Made by a program: the position numbers and the translations under genes. Under the pieces are notes generated by a model. It worked only from the letters and a program-made list of their open reading frames with translations. It was not told the origin of the DNA and made no database searches. A stretch of DNA of 14,399 nucleotides from an uncultured Collinsella sp. (lineage in GTDB: Bacteria; Actinomycetota; Coriobacteriia; Coriobacteriales; Coriobacteriaceae): contig UQID01000033.1 of the NCBI GenBank assembly GCA_900541045.1, positions 1 through 14,399 of the forward strand, written 5' to 3'. This document shows positions 1-7,422 of the stretch, piece by piece (the first letter of the stretch is position 1; each line of letters begins with the position of its first letter).

Positions 1-87
1 CGTCACCTTGTCTCAAATGCGGCCCGCTCGCTGCCGTTGCCAAAACATCGGCGTTGCCTTGCTTCGGGAATGCGGCAGATAGAGACG

Positions 88-120
88 TTCCTTTTTTGCC
101 GGCAGTTTGGGACACTCCTT
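88..120. repeat. Imperfect direct repeat, copy A, downstream of the DUF4143-type ATPase
   Basis: This 33-base stretch matches 1597-1629 in the same orientation with 5 mismatches. The best-conserved part is GGCAGTTTGG followed, after one variable base, by ACACTCCTT. The two copies lie outside the ends of the ATPase gene at 144-1445. Positions 1-143 otherwise hold no gene I can support. Confidence 0.6.
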
Positions 121-143
121 ACGGGGCACCCCCTCCACAGCGC

Positions 144-1445
144 CTATGCCAGCTTGTCGATTTGCCCAATCTCCCAGAGCGGAATATTGACGAGCGTGCC
201 TTCGTCTCTATATGCCGCTAACGATGTTCTCACGCAGCGCTCGAGCTTGAACTTCTCGCAGGCAATCCTCAGGCTCTTTGCTTTGAGATTCTCTGCCGCC
301 TTGACCTCGAGCGGAAGCACGGTCCCCGCATGGTCGACGGCAAAGTCAGTCTCTGCATTGCCGGAGGAGGATGACCAATACGCGGGAGTATTGCCTTGGA
401 GCAAAAGCTCCTGTGCGACGTATTGCTCGGTCAGCGAGCCTTTGAACTCCGTAAAAACAGCGGGCCCGTTCAGAACAATGGCTGGCGTGAGGCCGGAGAG
501 TGCTCCGAGGATGCCGGTGTCGATGCAGAACAGCTTGAAGCCCGAGAGATCCTCGTAGCTTGTGAGCGGTGCTCTTAGGGCGGAAACACGCGGTACCTTA
601 TGAACGATTCCATAGTCCATGAGCCACTGGAGGCTTTCCTCAAAATCGCGTGCGCGCGCCCCGGGACGAAGCGCGCCGTAGACGAACTTCTTGTTTTCCT
701 TTGCGAGCTGGCCGGGAAGGGATTTCCAAACCAGCCTCATGCGCTCGACGATGCGGGCTGGCGCATGCTTGCCAAAATCGGATTCATAAGCTTCGATGAT
801 TTGCTGCTGAAGCCTGCGGGCCTCGATGAAATCGTGGGAGGCGGCGAAAGCGGAGACAACTTCTGGCATGCCACCGACAACGAGGTATTCCTTGAGCAGG
901 CGCTCGAGCTTTTCGGAAACATTCGCCAGCAGGTCCATGTCTGCGGCAAGGATGGCATCTGCGAGCGGATCGCCATCGACGGCACGAACGAACTCGACAA
1001 ACCCCATGGGGCGCATGGTAAGCTGGTCGATCTTGCCGACGGGGAACGACTCGTTTTCGCGTCGGAGCGCGAGCCCCATATAGGAGCCGGCTGCCATGAT
1101 ATGGTATTCCGGCGCCAGCTCGTTGAAGTATTTGAGCGAGGTGATGCCACGCGGTGCCTCTTGGATTTCGTCGAAGATGATGAGCGTGTCTGTCGGCGTT
1201 ATGGTCTGGCCGCGCAGGAGCTCTATCTGGGAGATGATGCGTTTGGGGTCAAGGCTTCCGTCGAACAGCGAACGTGCGCCCGGTTCGAGCATAAAGTCAA
1301 AACGGATGACGTTTTGATACTGCTGGCCTGCGAATTCGTTGAGAAGCCAGGTTTTTCCCGTCTGGCGGGCCCCCTTAAGCAGGAGGGGCTTGCGGTTTGC
1401 CCTAGATTTCCAAGCGATGAGTTCGTCCATTAGCTGTCGCTGCAT
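144..1445 (-). CDS. Orphan AAA ATPase, DUF4143 family (ATP-binding protein)
   Basis: This 433-residue protein has the layout of the AAA_14/DUF4143 ATPases. The Walker A motif GARQTGKT is at residues 25-32 and Walker B TLIIFDE at 87-93. The C-terminal part carries AETDF (364-368) followed by LEVK ending at 382, an E/D...ExK pattern like the PD-(D/E)xK nuclease-fold core reported in this family. The length is normal. The ATG at 1445 follows a G-rich stretch (AGGGGG) four bases upstream. No signal peptide or membrane segment is seen. The gene stands alone: the next gene on its strand, galT, ends upstream beyond a strong terminator. Its G+C is visibly lower than that of galKT, and it is bracketed by direct repeats with a tandem array upstream, so horizontal acquisition is likely. 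The cellular role of the family is not established; nuclease activity is not shown here. Confidence 0.85.
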   Translation of the reverse strand: MQRQLMDELIAWKSRANRKPLLLKGARQTGKTWLLNEFAGQQYQNVIRFDFMLEPGARSLFDGSLDPKRIISQIELLRGQTITPTDTLIIFDEIQEAPRGITSLKYFNELAPEYHIMAAGSYMGLALRRENESFPVGKIDQLTMRPMGFVEFVRAVDGDPLADAILAADMDLLANVSEKLERLLKEYLVVGGMPEVVSAFAASHDFIEARRLQQQIIEAYESDFGKHAPARIVERMRLVWKSLPGQLAKENKKFVYGALRPGARARDFEESLQWLMDYGIVHKVPRVSALRAPLTSYEDLSGFKLFCIDTGILGALSGLTPAIVLNGPAVFTEFKGSLTEQYVAQELLLQGNTPAYWSSSSGNAETDFAVDHAGTVLPLEVKAAENLKAKSLRIACEKFKLERCVRTSLAAYRDEGTLVNIPLWEIGQIDKLA

Positions 1446-1468
1446 ACTGCCCCCTAACGATCATGGTT

Positions 1469-1490
1469 AGTATAAGACCGTCTTGGTCTT
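1469..1490 (-). promoter_or_regulatory. Putative promoter -10 and small inverted repeat of the DUF4143-type ATPase
   Basis: On the minus strand TATACT (1474-1469) is a good -10 hexamer, placing transcription start near 1462 and giving a leader of about 17 bases. Upstream of it and overlapping its first base is an inverted repeat, AAGACC/GGTCTT with a 5-base spacer (1474-1490), where a regulator could bind. No convincing -35 hexamer is present; that zone runs into the 33-bp tandem array. Confidence 0.45.
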
Positions 1491-1491
1491 T

Positions 1492-1574
1492 CCATCGAAT
1501 AATGTGGGAGTAAACCACGTTTTTCCATCGAATAATGTGGGAGGTAACCACGTTTTTCCATCGAATAATGTGGG
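1492..1574. repeat. 33-bp-period tandem repeat array upstream of the ATPase
   Basis: Two full 33-bp units start at 1492 and 1525, and a third partial unit at 1558. All three share CCATCGAATAATGTGGG, and the first two continue with nearly identical AGTAAACCACGTTT-type sequence. The units abut with no unique spacers. The array occupies roughly -30 to -110 relative to the inferred ATPase transcription start, the usual place for an operator or activator array. The period is 11 codons, so the minus-strand frame across it encodes a repeated peptide, but no credible gene starts there. Confidence 0.8.
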
Positions 1575-1596
1575 GTTTAGGTCGGCACCTGGGGCG

Positions 1597-1629
1597 CTCC
1601 TTCTCTGCTGGCAGTTTGGAACACTCCTT
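1597..1629. repeat. Imperfect direct repeat, copy B, upstream of the DUF4143-type ATPase
   Basis: Partner of the repeat at 88-120 (28 of 33 bases identical, same orientation). It lies beyond the tandem array on the upstream side of the ATPase, so the two copies enclose the gene together with its control region. Confidence 0.6.
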
Positions 1630-1663
1630 GTTTTGGTGCAAATTAGCTACCCTTGCATCAGAA

Positions 1664-1701
1664 AACGGCGCCCGCCGGCGATGTTGCCGGCGGGCGCCGT
1701 T
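1664..1701 (-). terminator. Rho-independent terminator of galKT
   Basis: A perfect 16-bp G+C-rich stem (arms 1664-1679 and 1686-1701) closes a 6-base loop. Read on the minus strand it is followed by TTTTCTGATG. It lies 56 bases past the galT stop, so it ends the galK-galT transcript and insulates the ATPase downstream. Confidence 0.8.
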
Positions 1702-1756
1702 GTCGTGTAGGTGGCTATGTCGTGGGGGGCTGCCGTTGAGCGTCCGGGTCTGTGCT

Positions 1757-3385
1757 CTACAGCGAGTCGATAAAGCGCTGCTGGGCGGCACGTCCTGCCT
1801 CGTCCCACTTAAAGACGCCGGCGTTGTCGAGCACGTGGCCAAACACCACGCCGACCTCCTCGTGCAGGATATCGATGGCGTTGTCGGCCGTAAGCTCGTC
1901 GGCGCGGCGGGCAAAGACGTCCTCAGCCCATGCGGCGTGGCTGCGGCAAAGATCATCGCCCTCGAGCGCACCGGCAAGGTCGTAGCTGGCATCGACCTTG
2001 GCTGCCAGCAGATGCTCACGGACAGCGCCAAGCTCGGGAACCAGGCGCGGCGGCAAAATGGCCAGGCCCATGACTTCGATCAGGCCGATGTTCTCCTTCT
2101 TAATGTGGTGGTACTCGGCATGTGGGTGGAAAACGCCTAGCGGGTGCTCGTCGGTCGTGATATTGCAGCGAAGCGCCAGGTAGGCCTCGTAAATCTCGCC
2201 GCCGGCGTTGCCGCGGGAGTCCACGCGGCGAATGACGGGCGTCACGGTGTTGTGGGCCACGCCGTCGGCTGTGTGCGCGATGACGCCCACAGACTCATCG
2301 GTCCACTCGCGCCAGGCGAGGATAATCTTCTCGGTGGCGTCGAGCAGCTGGGCGCGGTCGTGCGAGCGCAGTCGCAGCACCGAAAGCGGCCACTGCAACA
2401 CGGTACCGCTGACCTGGTCAAAGCCGGGCATGCTAAACTGCGAGACCTCGGCGGCGTGCATCATGGGGAACTCGTGCGCGCCGCCCTGGAAGTGGTCGTG
2501 CGACAGAATCGAGCCGCCCACGATGGGCAGGTCGGCGTTGGAGCCAATAAAGTAGTGCGGGAACAGGTCGACAAAGTCGAGCAGGCAGGTCAGCCCCTTG
2601 CGGTCGACGTGCATCGGACGATGCTCGGAGCTCATGGCAATGCAGTGCTCGTTAAAGTACGCGTACGGGCTGTATTGGAAGCCCCAGCGCTCGCCGTCGA
2701 GCTGGATAGGGATAACTCGCAGGTTCTGACGGGCGGGATGGGCACCGCCGTCGGCTGCGGCGGAGCGTCCAGGGTAGCCCTCGTTCTCGATGCACAGCTG
2801 ACAGGCGGGATACTTCTCGCTCGTGTTTTTGGCGGCACCGGCCGCGGCAATATCGCGCGGGTCCTTCTCAGGCTTGGACAGGTTGATGGTGATCTCCAGG
2901 TCGCCCCAGTTGGTGGGGGTGCTCCATTTGATATTGCGCGCGATGGCGGCGCGGCGCACGTAGCCGGCGTCGCAGCATAGACCGTAGAACCAGTCGGTTG
3001 CGGCGCGGGGCTCGTTGACACCAATGCGGCCGTTGAATTCCTCGTTTACAACCGAAGGCCTCGGCATCAGCACACCCATGATGCGCATGGCGATGCGATC
3101 GCGGCCCGATGCCGTATCCTCGGCAGCACCGTTGGCAACGGCGGCCTCGGAAAGCGCGGCAAGTGTGCCTTCAAGGTCAAAGTTGGGCAGGGTGTCGGGG
3201 TGCAAGAGCGAGAGTTTCTCGACCTGGAGCGCCCAGGCCATGTCGAGCGCCGGCCCCGTAGCACCGATGCACTCGAGAATGGTGTTATACGCCCAGATGC
3301 GATCGTCCTGGCCAATCATCGATCGGTGGATAGCGTACTCGATCAGGTTCTGCGCGGCCTCGCGCACGTCAGTCATTACAGCCAT
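1757..3385 (-). CDS. galT: UTP/UDP-glucose--hexose-1-phosphate uridylyltransferase (GalT, class II type)
   Basis: Second step of the Leloir pathway: transfer of uridylyl between UDP-glucose and galactose 1-phosphate. The 542-residue protein belongs to the longer Gram-positive GalT family rather than the roughly 350-residue E. coli type. Visible hallmarks are a CQLC pair (195-198), the segment GGSILSHDHFQGG with HDH at 296-298, which I take as the nucleophile-histidine region, and a late HPHAEYHHIKKENIG block. The galK stop overlaps the start region: ATGGCTGTAATGAC holds two in-frame ATGs. The first (3385) is 10 bases after AAGGGGG and was chosen. The second (3376) shares its A with the galK TAA, the classic TAATG coupling arrangement, and would give 539 residues. 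Either way galT is co-transcribed and probably translationally coupled with galK. Confidence 0.95.
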   Translation of the reverse strand: MAVMTDVREAAQNLIEYAIHRSMIGQDDRIWAYNTILECIGATGPALDMAWALQVEKLSLLHPDTLPNFDLEGTLAALSEAAVANGAAEDTASGRDRIAMRIMGVLMPRPSVVNEEFNGRIGVNEPRAATDWFYGLCCDAGYVRRAAIARNIKWSTPTNWGDLEITINLSKPEKDPRDIAAAGAAKNTSEKYPACQLCIENEGYPGRSAAADGGAHPARQNLRVIPIQLDGERWGFQYSPYAYFNEHCIAMSSEHRPMHVDRKGLTCLLDFVDLFPHYFIGSNADLPIVGGSILSHDHFQGGAHEFPMMHAAEVSQFSMPGFDQVSGTVLQWPLSVLRLRSHDRAQLLDATEKIILAWREWTDESVGVIAHTADGVAHNTVTPVIRRVDSRGNAGGEIYEAYLALRCNITTDEHPLGVFHPHAEYHHIKKENIGLIEVMGLAILPPRLVPELGAVREHLLAAKVDASYDLAGALEGDDLCRSHAAWAEDVFARRADELTADNAIDILHEEVGVVFGHVLDNAGVFKWDEAGRAAQQRFIDSL

Positions 3386-4581
3386 GCCGCGTAAGCCCCC
3401 TTGTCAGAAATTGCGTAGTGGCGGGCAGAGCCCTCGCCTAGCCAGCCGTTCATCTTGGTGATAAAGGTGTCGACCAGGTCGAGCGGCACGAAGGCCTGGA
3501 TGGTGCCACCAAAGCCGCCACCGTGGATACGGACGGCGCCACGGCCGTCGAGCACGTGCTCGGCCAGTGCCAGGGCATACATCGAGGGCTGCTCGGAGCC
3601 CAGCTTGGCAACGACATTCTGTAGGTACATGGCAGAGCTGGCGCCGGACTCGCGCGTCAGGACCAGGAACTGATCGATGTCGCCGGCGTTCAGAGCAGCC
3701 CAGCGCTTGTCGACCAGGCCGTTCTCGTACCAGTAGTGAACGGCGCGCAGGCAGGCGCGGTCGCCCAGCTTGGCGCGCAGCTCGGGGAGCTTGGCGTCAA
3801 AATCGGCAACGTCGACCTCGCACAGGCGTGCCTTGCCAAACTCGGCGGCAACGTCCTGCATCTCGCGCGGAACGGCGGCGTAGTCGTCGGTGGCGGCCAC
3901 GTGGTCGGCACCGACCTTAACGAGCACGAGCGCATAGCCGTGATCCTCAAAGTTGAGCTCGAGCTTCTGGGTTTTAGGCTGAGCCTGGTCCTCAAAGTCC
4001 ATGTAGGCAAGGCCGCCCAGGCACACGGCGGCCTGGTCCATCAGACCGCAGGGCTTGCCGTAATAGTTGTTCTCGGTGCGCTGGCTCATCTGCGCGAGCG
4101 CGACGGGCTCGATGGCGGGTGCGCCCCAGAGGGTTTCCATGGCGCGACCGTACGCGGCCTCGACGGCGGCAGAGCTGGAAAGACCGCCGCCCGAGGGGAC
4201 GGAGCAGGTGAAGGCGAAATCGAAGCCGTGGGGCTCAACGCCAAGGGCTGCAATCTCGTGGGCCATGCCGCGGACGAGGCCCGCGGACGTGCCCTTCTCG
4301 GACTCTTGAATATCCAGCGTGTCGAGCATGATTTCAAACGTAGGATAGCCCTCGTCGGCGACGCGAATCTTGTTGGAGTCGGTTGCCACGGCGATGCCGT
4401 CAACGGCGACATCGAGCGAGCCGGCGATAACGTGGCCGCCCTCGTGGTCGGTGTGGTTGCCGCTGATCTCGGAACGGCCGGGCGCGTGCACGTAGAGCAC
4501 CTGGCGGTCGCCGATGGGGCCAAACTCCTCCTCAAATAGCTTGGTGAGCGTGGCGAGTGTCTTTTCGTCGGGAGTGGTCAT
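3376..4581 (-). CDS. galK: Galactokinase
   Basis: Phosphorylates galactose to galactose 1-phosphate with ATP (GHMP kinase fold, cytosolic, first committed Leloir step). The 401-residue protein shows the three family motifs: the N-terminal galactokinase signature as GRSEISGNHTDHEGG (35-49), the phosphate-binding PSGGGLSSSAA (129-139) and HGGGFGGT near 353-360. The catalytic Asp is in GLMDQ (D182). In the signature the usual GEHTDY is GNHTDH; from memory this is a variant seen in clostridial-type galactokinases, so I do not treat it as damage. An ATG 87 bases further upstream exists, but the one at 4581 is preceded by AAGGAAAGGA at good spacing and the extra N-terminus looks non-coding and overlaps operator sequence. 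First gene of the galK-galT operon, divergent from the LacI regulator. Confidence 0.95.
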   Translation of the reverse strand: MTTPDEKTLATLTKLFEEEFGPIGDRQVLYVHAPGRSEISGNHTDHEGGHVIAGSLDVAVDGIAVATDSNKIRVADEGYPTFEIMLDTLDIQESEKGTSAGLVRGMAHEIAALGVEPHGFDFAFTCSVPSGGGLSSSAAVEAAYGRAMETLWGAPAIEPVALAQMSQRTENNYYGKPCGLMDQAAVCLGGLAYMDFEDQAQPKTQKLELNFEDHGYALVLVKVGADHVAATDDYAAVPREMQDVAAEFGKARLCEVDVADFDAKLPELRAKLGDRACLRAVHYWYENGLVDKRWAALNAGDIDQFLVLTRESGASSAMYLQNVVAKLGSEQPSMYALALAEHVLDGRGAVRIHGGGFGGTIQAFVPLDLVDTFITKMNGWLGEGSARHYAISDKGAYAAWL

Positions 4582-4621
4582 GGGAGTCCTTTCCTTGGCG
4601 CGCACGGGTGAGTTTTGCGCC

Positions 4622-4707
4622 GTTATGAGTACGTTAACAACTTGAAGCGGCATGAACCAAGTGTTCACGATGCCGCACGTTACGGGCTATGTTAACGTAC
4701 TCATAAC
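4622..4707. promoter_or_regulatory. Large inverted repeat in the galK-lacI intergenic region: putative operators O1 and O2
   Basis: GTTATGAGTACGTTAACA at 4622-4639 is repeated exactly inverted at 4690-4707. Within these arms TGAGTACGTTAACA (O1, 4626-4639) and its complement (O2, 4690-4703) are 14-base imperfect palindromes centred on CG, the typical form of LacI/GalR-family operators. The centres are 64 bp apart, about six helical turns. Between them is a second inverted pair, GCGGCAT (4647-4653)/ATGCCGC (4670-4676), with GAAC/GTTC inside. The sites lie upstream of galK and facing the LacI-family gene, so that protein is the obvious candidate binder. I found no convincing -35/-10 pair for galK. 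The rest of 4582-4919 holds no gene. Confidence 0.65.
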
Positions 4708-4812
4708 ACAACGCTTATCACTTTTTGAGAATCTGGTAATCGGTAGAAATTCAGCCGTGAACGGTATTGCCGTATGGACTTATAGAGCAGAAGAGTTGCG
4801 GATTGAAAAAGT

Positions 4813-4826
4813 AGAGTACGTTAACA
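4813..4826. promoter_or_regulatory. Third putative LacI-family operator (O3), upstream of the regulator
   Basis: AGAGTACGTTAACA matches O1 at 13 of 14 positions. It lies 94 bases before the regulator GTG start, with its centre 123 bp from O2. This position suits autoregulation; a weak -35-like TTGCGG (4796) lies just upstream, so O3 may overlap the regulator promoter. The promoter reading is speculative. Confidence 0.5.
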
Positions 4827-4919
4827 TGCGTCCGACGATAGCGGGCCTCGGCGCGGGGTGTATTTCTGCCCGGGCCGGCATGCACGCTATTCAGATCTCG
4901 CAACGGTGAAGGTGATCCT

Positions 4920-5951
4920 GTGGCAAGGCGCCCGTCCAACGATACAGGTACGCGTCCGGTCTCCATGGCCGACGTCGCCCGCGCTGCTGGCGTTTCGCAG
5001 CAGACGGTTTCGCGCGTCGCCAACGGCTTGCCCAACGTTAACGAGCAGACGCGCCAGCGCGTGCAGGCCGCTATGCAAGAGCTCGGCTTTCGTCCGAGTT
5101 ATGCCGGTCGCTCGCTGCGCGACGGCCGCTACCATTCGGTCGGTCTGTGCGTCAACGATGTCACCAAGTTTGGCAACCTCTCAATGATCGACGGCATCGC
5201 CAGCGCTGCTCGCGAGCATAATTGCGCCATCACGCTGGTCGAGATGTCCAAGACCGAGGAGTTTTCGCTTGCCGAGGCAACGCGTCGTATGGCCGCGCTG
5301 CCTGTGGACGGCATCATTATCGGCATGAGCCGTATGGCGCCCGATTTTGAGACGTTTGATCCACTGCCGGGCATTGGCACGGTCATCGTTACCATGTACG
5401 CGCACCCGCGGGTGACCACGGTAGACTCCGATCATTACGGCTGCTCGCTCTTGCTTATGAATCACCTGTTTGAGCTGGGGCATGAGCAAATTCGCTATAT
5501 TGGCGGCCCGTCGTTCTCGGTCGACGAGCAATTTCGTCGAGCCGGTTGGCAGGATGCGCTCGAGCGTAGGCACATTAAGCCGCAGACGCCGCTCGAGGGC
5601 GACTGGTCTGCCAACAGCGGTTACGAGGCCGGCAGATATCTGGCCGAGCACGACCGCACCATGACGGCGATTTACGCGGCAAACGACCAGATGGCAAACG
5701 GCGCAATTGCAGCGCTGCGCGATAGTGGCTTGCGCGTGCCCGAGGACGTGAGCGTGGTGGGCGTCGATGATTCGCTCGATGATTTTGTGGCACACAACGA
5801 GCTTACGACCGTGCGATTCGATCTACATCAGCGCGGACGCGAGGTATTCGAGCATGCGGTTCCCGAGGCGGGTACGGCGGGCAAAACCGTTGCCATTCGT
5901 ATTCCCGGCCAGCTCATTATTCGACATAGCACGGCGATACCACGCTCATAG
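4920..5951 (+). CDS. LacI/GalR-family transcriptional regulator, probable galKT repressor
   Basis: A 343-residue protein with the LacI layout. The N-terminal helix-turn-helix is MADVARAAGVSQQTVSRVANG (about 16-36), followed by the hinge segment ending near LGFRPS, then a periplasmic-binding-protein-like effector domain to the C-terminus (for example YAANDQMANGAIAALRD and VVGVDDS). The start is GTG at 4920, after GGTGAAGGTGA; no ATG stands at this position, and starting here gives a normal 15-residue lead to the HTH. It is transcribed divergently from galK, with CG-centred palindromes between them. The likely role is sugar-responsive repression of galKT and of itself; the effector cannot be read from the sequence. 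No strong terminator follows, only a weak GTTTAC/GTAAAC hairpin overlapping the stop. Confidence 0.9.
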   Translation: MARRPSNDTGTRPVSMADVARAAGVSQQTVSRVANGLPNVNEQTRQRVQAAMQELGFRPSYAGRSLRDGRYHSVGLCVNDVTKFGNLSMIDGIASAAREHNCAITLVEMSKTEEFSLAEATRRMAALPVDGIIIGMSRMAPDFETFDPLPGIGTVIVTMYAHPRVTTVDSDHYGCSLLLMNHLFELGHEQIRYIGGPSFSVDEQFRRAGWQDALERRHIKPQTPLEGDWSANSGYEAGRYLAEHDRTMTAIYAANDQMANGAIAALRDSGLRVPEDVSVVGVDDSLDDFVAHNELTTVRFDLHQRGREVFEHAVPEAGTAGKTVAIRIPGQLIIRHSTAIPRS

Positions 5952-6034
5952 TTTACGCAGGTAAACGGCGATTTATCGTATTTCAATAACAATCGGTAAG
6001 GATGCCGGCAGATAACAGTTGGAATGCTGCCGAG

Positions 6035-6043
6035 TGCTATGAT
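6035..6043 (+). promoter_or_regulatory. Extended -10 promoter of the flavodiiron gene
   Basis: TGCTATGAT is an extended -10 element (TGN followed by TATGAT). It would start transcription near 6050, giving a leader of about 30 bases ending in AGGAGG (6066-6071). No good -35 hexamer is present, as is common with extended -10 promoters. Confidence 0.5.
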
Positions 6044-6080
6044 AGACGGGTTATTTTGTCTATCTAGGAGGCTTTGCCTG

Positions 6081-7241
6081 ATGGAGATCACCAAGGATAT
6101 CCGCTACGTTGGCGTCGACGATCACGACATTGACCTGTTCGAGGGCCAGTACGATGTGTCCGAGAACGGTATGGCATACAACAGCTACGTTATCTTGGGC
6201 GAAAAGATCGCTGTCGCCGATTCGGTCGATGGTGGTTTTGTTGACGAGTGGCTCGGCAACCTCGAGGCCGTGCTCGATGGACGTACGCCCGACTACCTGG
6301 TCGTCCATCACATGGAGCCCGATCACTCCGCCGGTATCGCCGCCTTTATGGAGCGCTACCCCCAGGCACAGATAGTGGCCAGCATGGGCGCCTTCCGCAT
6401 GATGGTCAACTACTTTGGCACCGACTACCCCGAGCGTAAGATGGTCGTCAAAGAGGGCGACGTGCTCGACCTGGGTGGCCACAGCCTAACGTTTATCGGC
6501 GCCCCCAACGTGCACTGGCCCGAGGTGATTTTCTCCTACGAGTCCACCGACAAGGTGCTCTTTAGTGCCGACGGCTTTGGCAAGTTCGGCGCCAACGACA
6601 TCGAGGACCCGGAAGGCTGGGCTTGCGAAGCGCGCCGCTACTACTTTGGCATCGTCGGTAAGTTCGGCAAATTCGTGCAGACCGTGCTCAAGAAGGCCGC
6701 CGATCTGGATATCCAGATCATCTGTCCGCTCCATGGTCCTGTTCTTACCGAGAATCTGGGCTATTACCTCGACACCTACAACACCTGGTCGAGCTATCAG
6801 CCCGAGGACGAGGGCATCACGATTGCCTATGCGAGCGTGTACGGCCATCTGAAGGCCGCCGTTGAGGAGCTTGCATCTGCGCTCGAGGCCCGCGGCCAGA
6901 AGGTTTCCGTCTTTGACCTGGCTCGCGACGACATGGCCGAGGCCGTTGAGGATGCGTTCCGCTATGACCGTCTGGTACTCGCCTCCATCACCTATCAGGG
7001 CGAGATCTTCCCGTTCATGAGCACCTTTATCCACACGCTTGCCGAGCACGCCTATCAGAACCGTACGGTGGCGCTCGTCGAGGCCGGTTCCTGGGCGCCC
7101 GCAGCTGCCAAGGTTATGACCAAGGAGCTCGAGGGCATGAAGGACATCACCCTGGTGCAGAACAAGGTGACCGTGCTGGGCTCGCTCAACGACGCCTCGC
7201 GCGCTCAGATTGAGGCCCTCGCCGACGAGCTTTCCAAGTAG
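6081..7241 (+). CDS. fprA: Flavodiiron protein (FprA-type A flavoprotein, O2/NO reductase)
   Basis: Flavodiiron proteins reduce O2 to water or NO to N2O and protect strict anaerobes. The 386-residue protein has the two-domain class A layout: an N-terminal metallo-beta-lactamase-like diiron domain and a C-terminal flavodoxin-like FMN domain from about 247 (ITIAYASVYGHLKAA). The diiron ligands are all visible: HHMEPDH (76-82), H145 in APNVHWPEV, D164 in SADGFG and H218 in CPLHGP. No rubredoxin domain is fused, so electrons must come from a separate donor not in this window. The ATG at 6081 was chosen because AGGAGG lies 9 bases upstream; an in-frame ATG at 6024 would lie upstream of the putative promoter. 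It appears monocistronic, with its own promoter and a hairpin terminator after the stop. Confidence 0.95.
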   Translation: MEITKDIRYVGVDDHDIDLFEGQYDVSENGMAYNSYVILGEKIAVADSVDGGFVDEWLGNLEAVLDGRTPDYLVVHHMEPDHSAGIAAFMERYPQAQIVASMGAFRMMVNYFGTDYPERKMVVKEGDVLDLGGHSLTFIGAPNVHWPEVIFSYESTDKVLFSADGFGKFGANDIEDPEGWACEARRYYFGIVGKFGKFVQTVLKKAADLDIQIICPLHGPVLTENLGYYLDTYNTWSSYQPEDEGITIAYASVYGHLKAAVEELASALEARGQKVSVFDLARDDMAEAVEDAFRYDRLVLASITYQGEIFPFMSTFIHTLAEHAYQNRTVALVEAGSWAPAAAKVMTKELEGMKDITLVQNKVTVLGSLNDASRAQIEALADELSK

Positions 7242-7262
7242 CGATACTTTCACGTTTGACGC

Positions 7263-7306
7263 TCAAACCACCACAAAGGGGACAGGCACCTTTGTGGTGG
7301 TTTTTG
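7263..7306 (+). terminator. Hairpin repeat copy 1; terminator after the flavodiiron gene
   Basis: A perfect 15-bp stem, AAACCACCACAAAGG (7265-7279) against 7289-7303, closes a 9-base loop. The U-tract (TTTTT) begins inside the 3' arm. It begins 22 bases after the flavodiiron stop. Almost the same 44 bases recur at 8741-8786, so it is also a repeated element. Confidence 0.75.
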
Positions 7307-7377
7307 TTCAAAGAACTCAAGAATGCTCAAGAAACTCAAAGGTGCTCAAAAAACTCAAAGATGCTCAAAGAAATCAA
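7307..7377. repeat. Phased CTCAA array (19-bp tandem repeat) upstream of the second ATPase
   Basis: CTCAA stands at 7316, 7326, 7335, 7345, 7354 and 7364, with TTCAA at 7307 and ATCAA at 7373. Steps alternate 9 and 10 bases, i.e. a 19-bp tandem unit of the form AACTCAAAGATGCTCAAAG. The array lies between the hairpin and the start of the ATPase, about 45 bases upstream of the chosen ATG. Its position and regular half-site spacing suggest a protein-binding array, but no binder is known. Confidence 0.75.
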
Positions 7378-7422
7378 GAGCTGTGGGGCATAATGGAATT
7401 ACGTGAGTTCAAGGGAGGCTTT

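Noticed and set aside
600..1433. 277-codon plus-strand open frame opposite the DUF4143-type ATPase
   Set aside because: Antisense shadow; the minus-strand frame carries Walker A/B motifs and a normal start, this one carries nothing recognisable.
1492..1574. Possible CRISPR array
   Set aside because: The 33-bp units abut directly with no unique spacers, there are fewer than three full units and no cas genes are near.
2144..2980. Long plus-strand frame opposite galT
   Set aside because: Antisense shadow of galT, rich in A, G and V with no motif.
5951..5966. GTTTAC/GTAAAC hairpin as terminator of the LacI-family gene
   Set aside because: Only 6 bp, and no T-tract follows; too weak to call.
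7210..7422. N-terminal extension of the second ATPase
   Set aside because: It would run through the flavodiiron stop region, the hairpin and the CTCAA array; the ATG at 7423 has AAGGGAGG before it.
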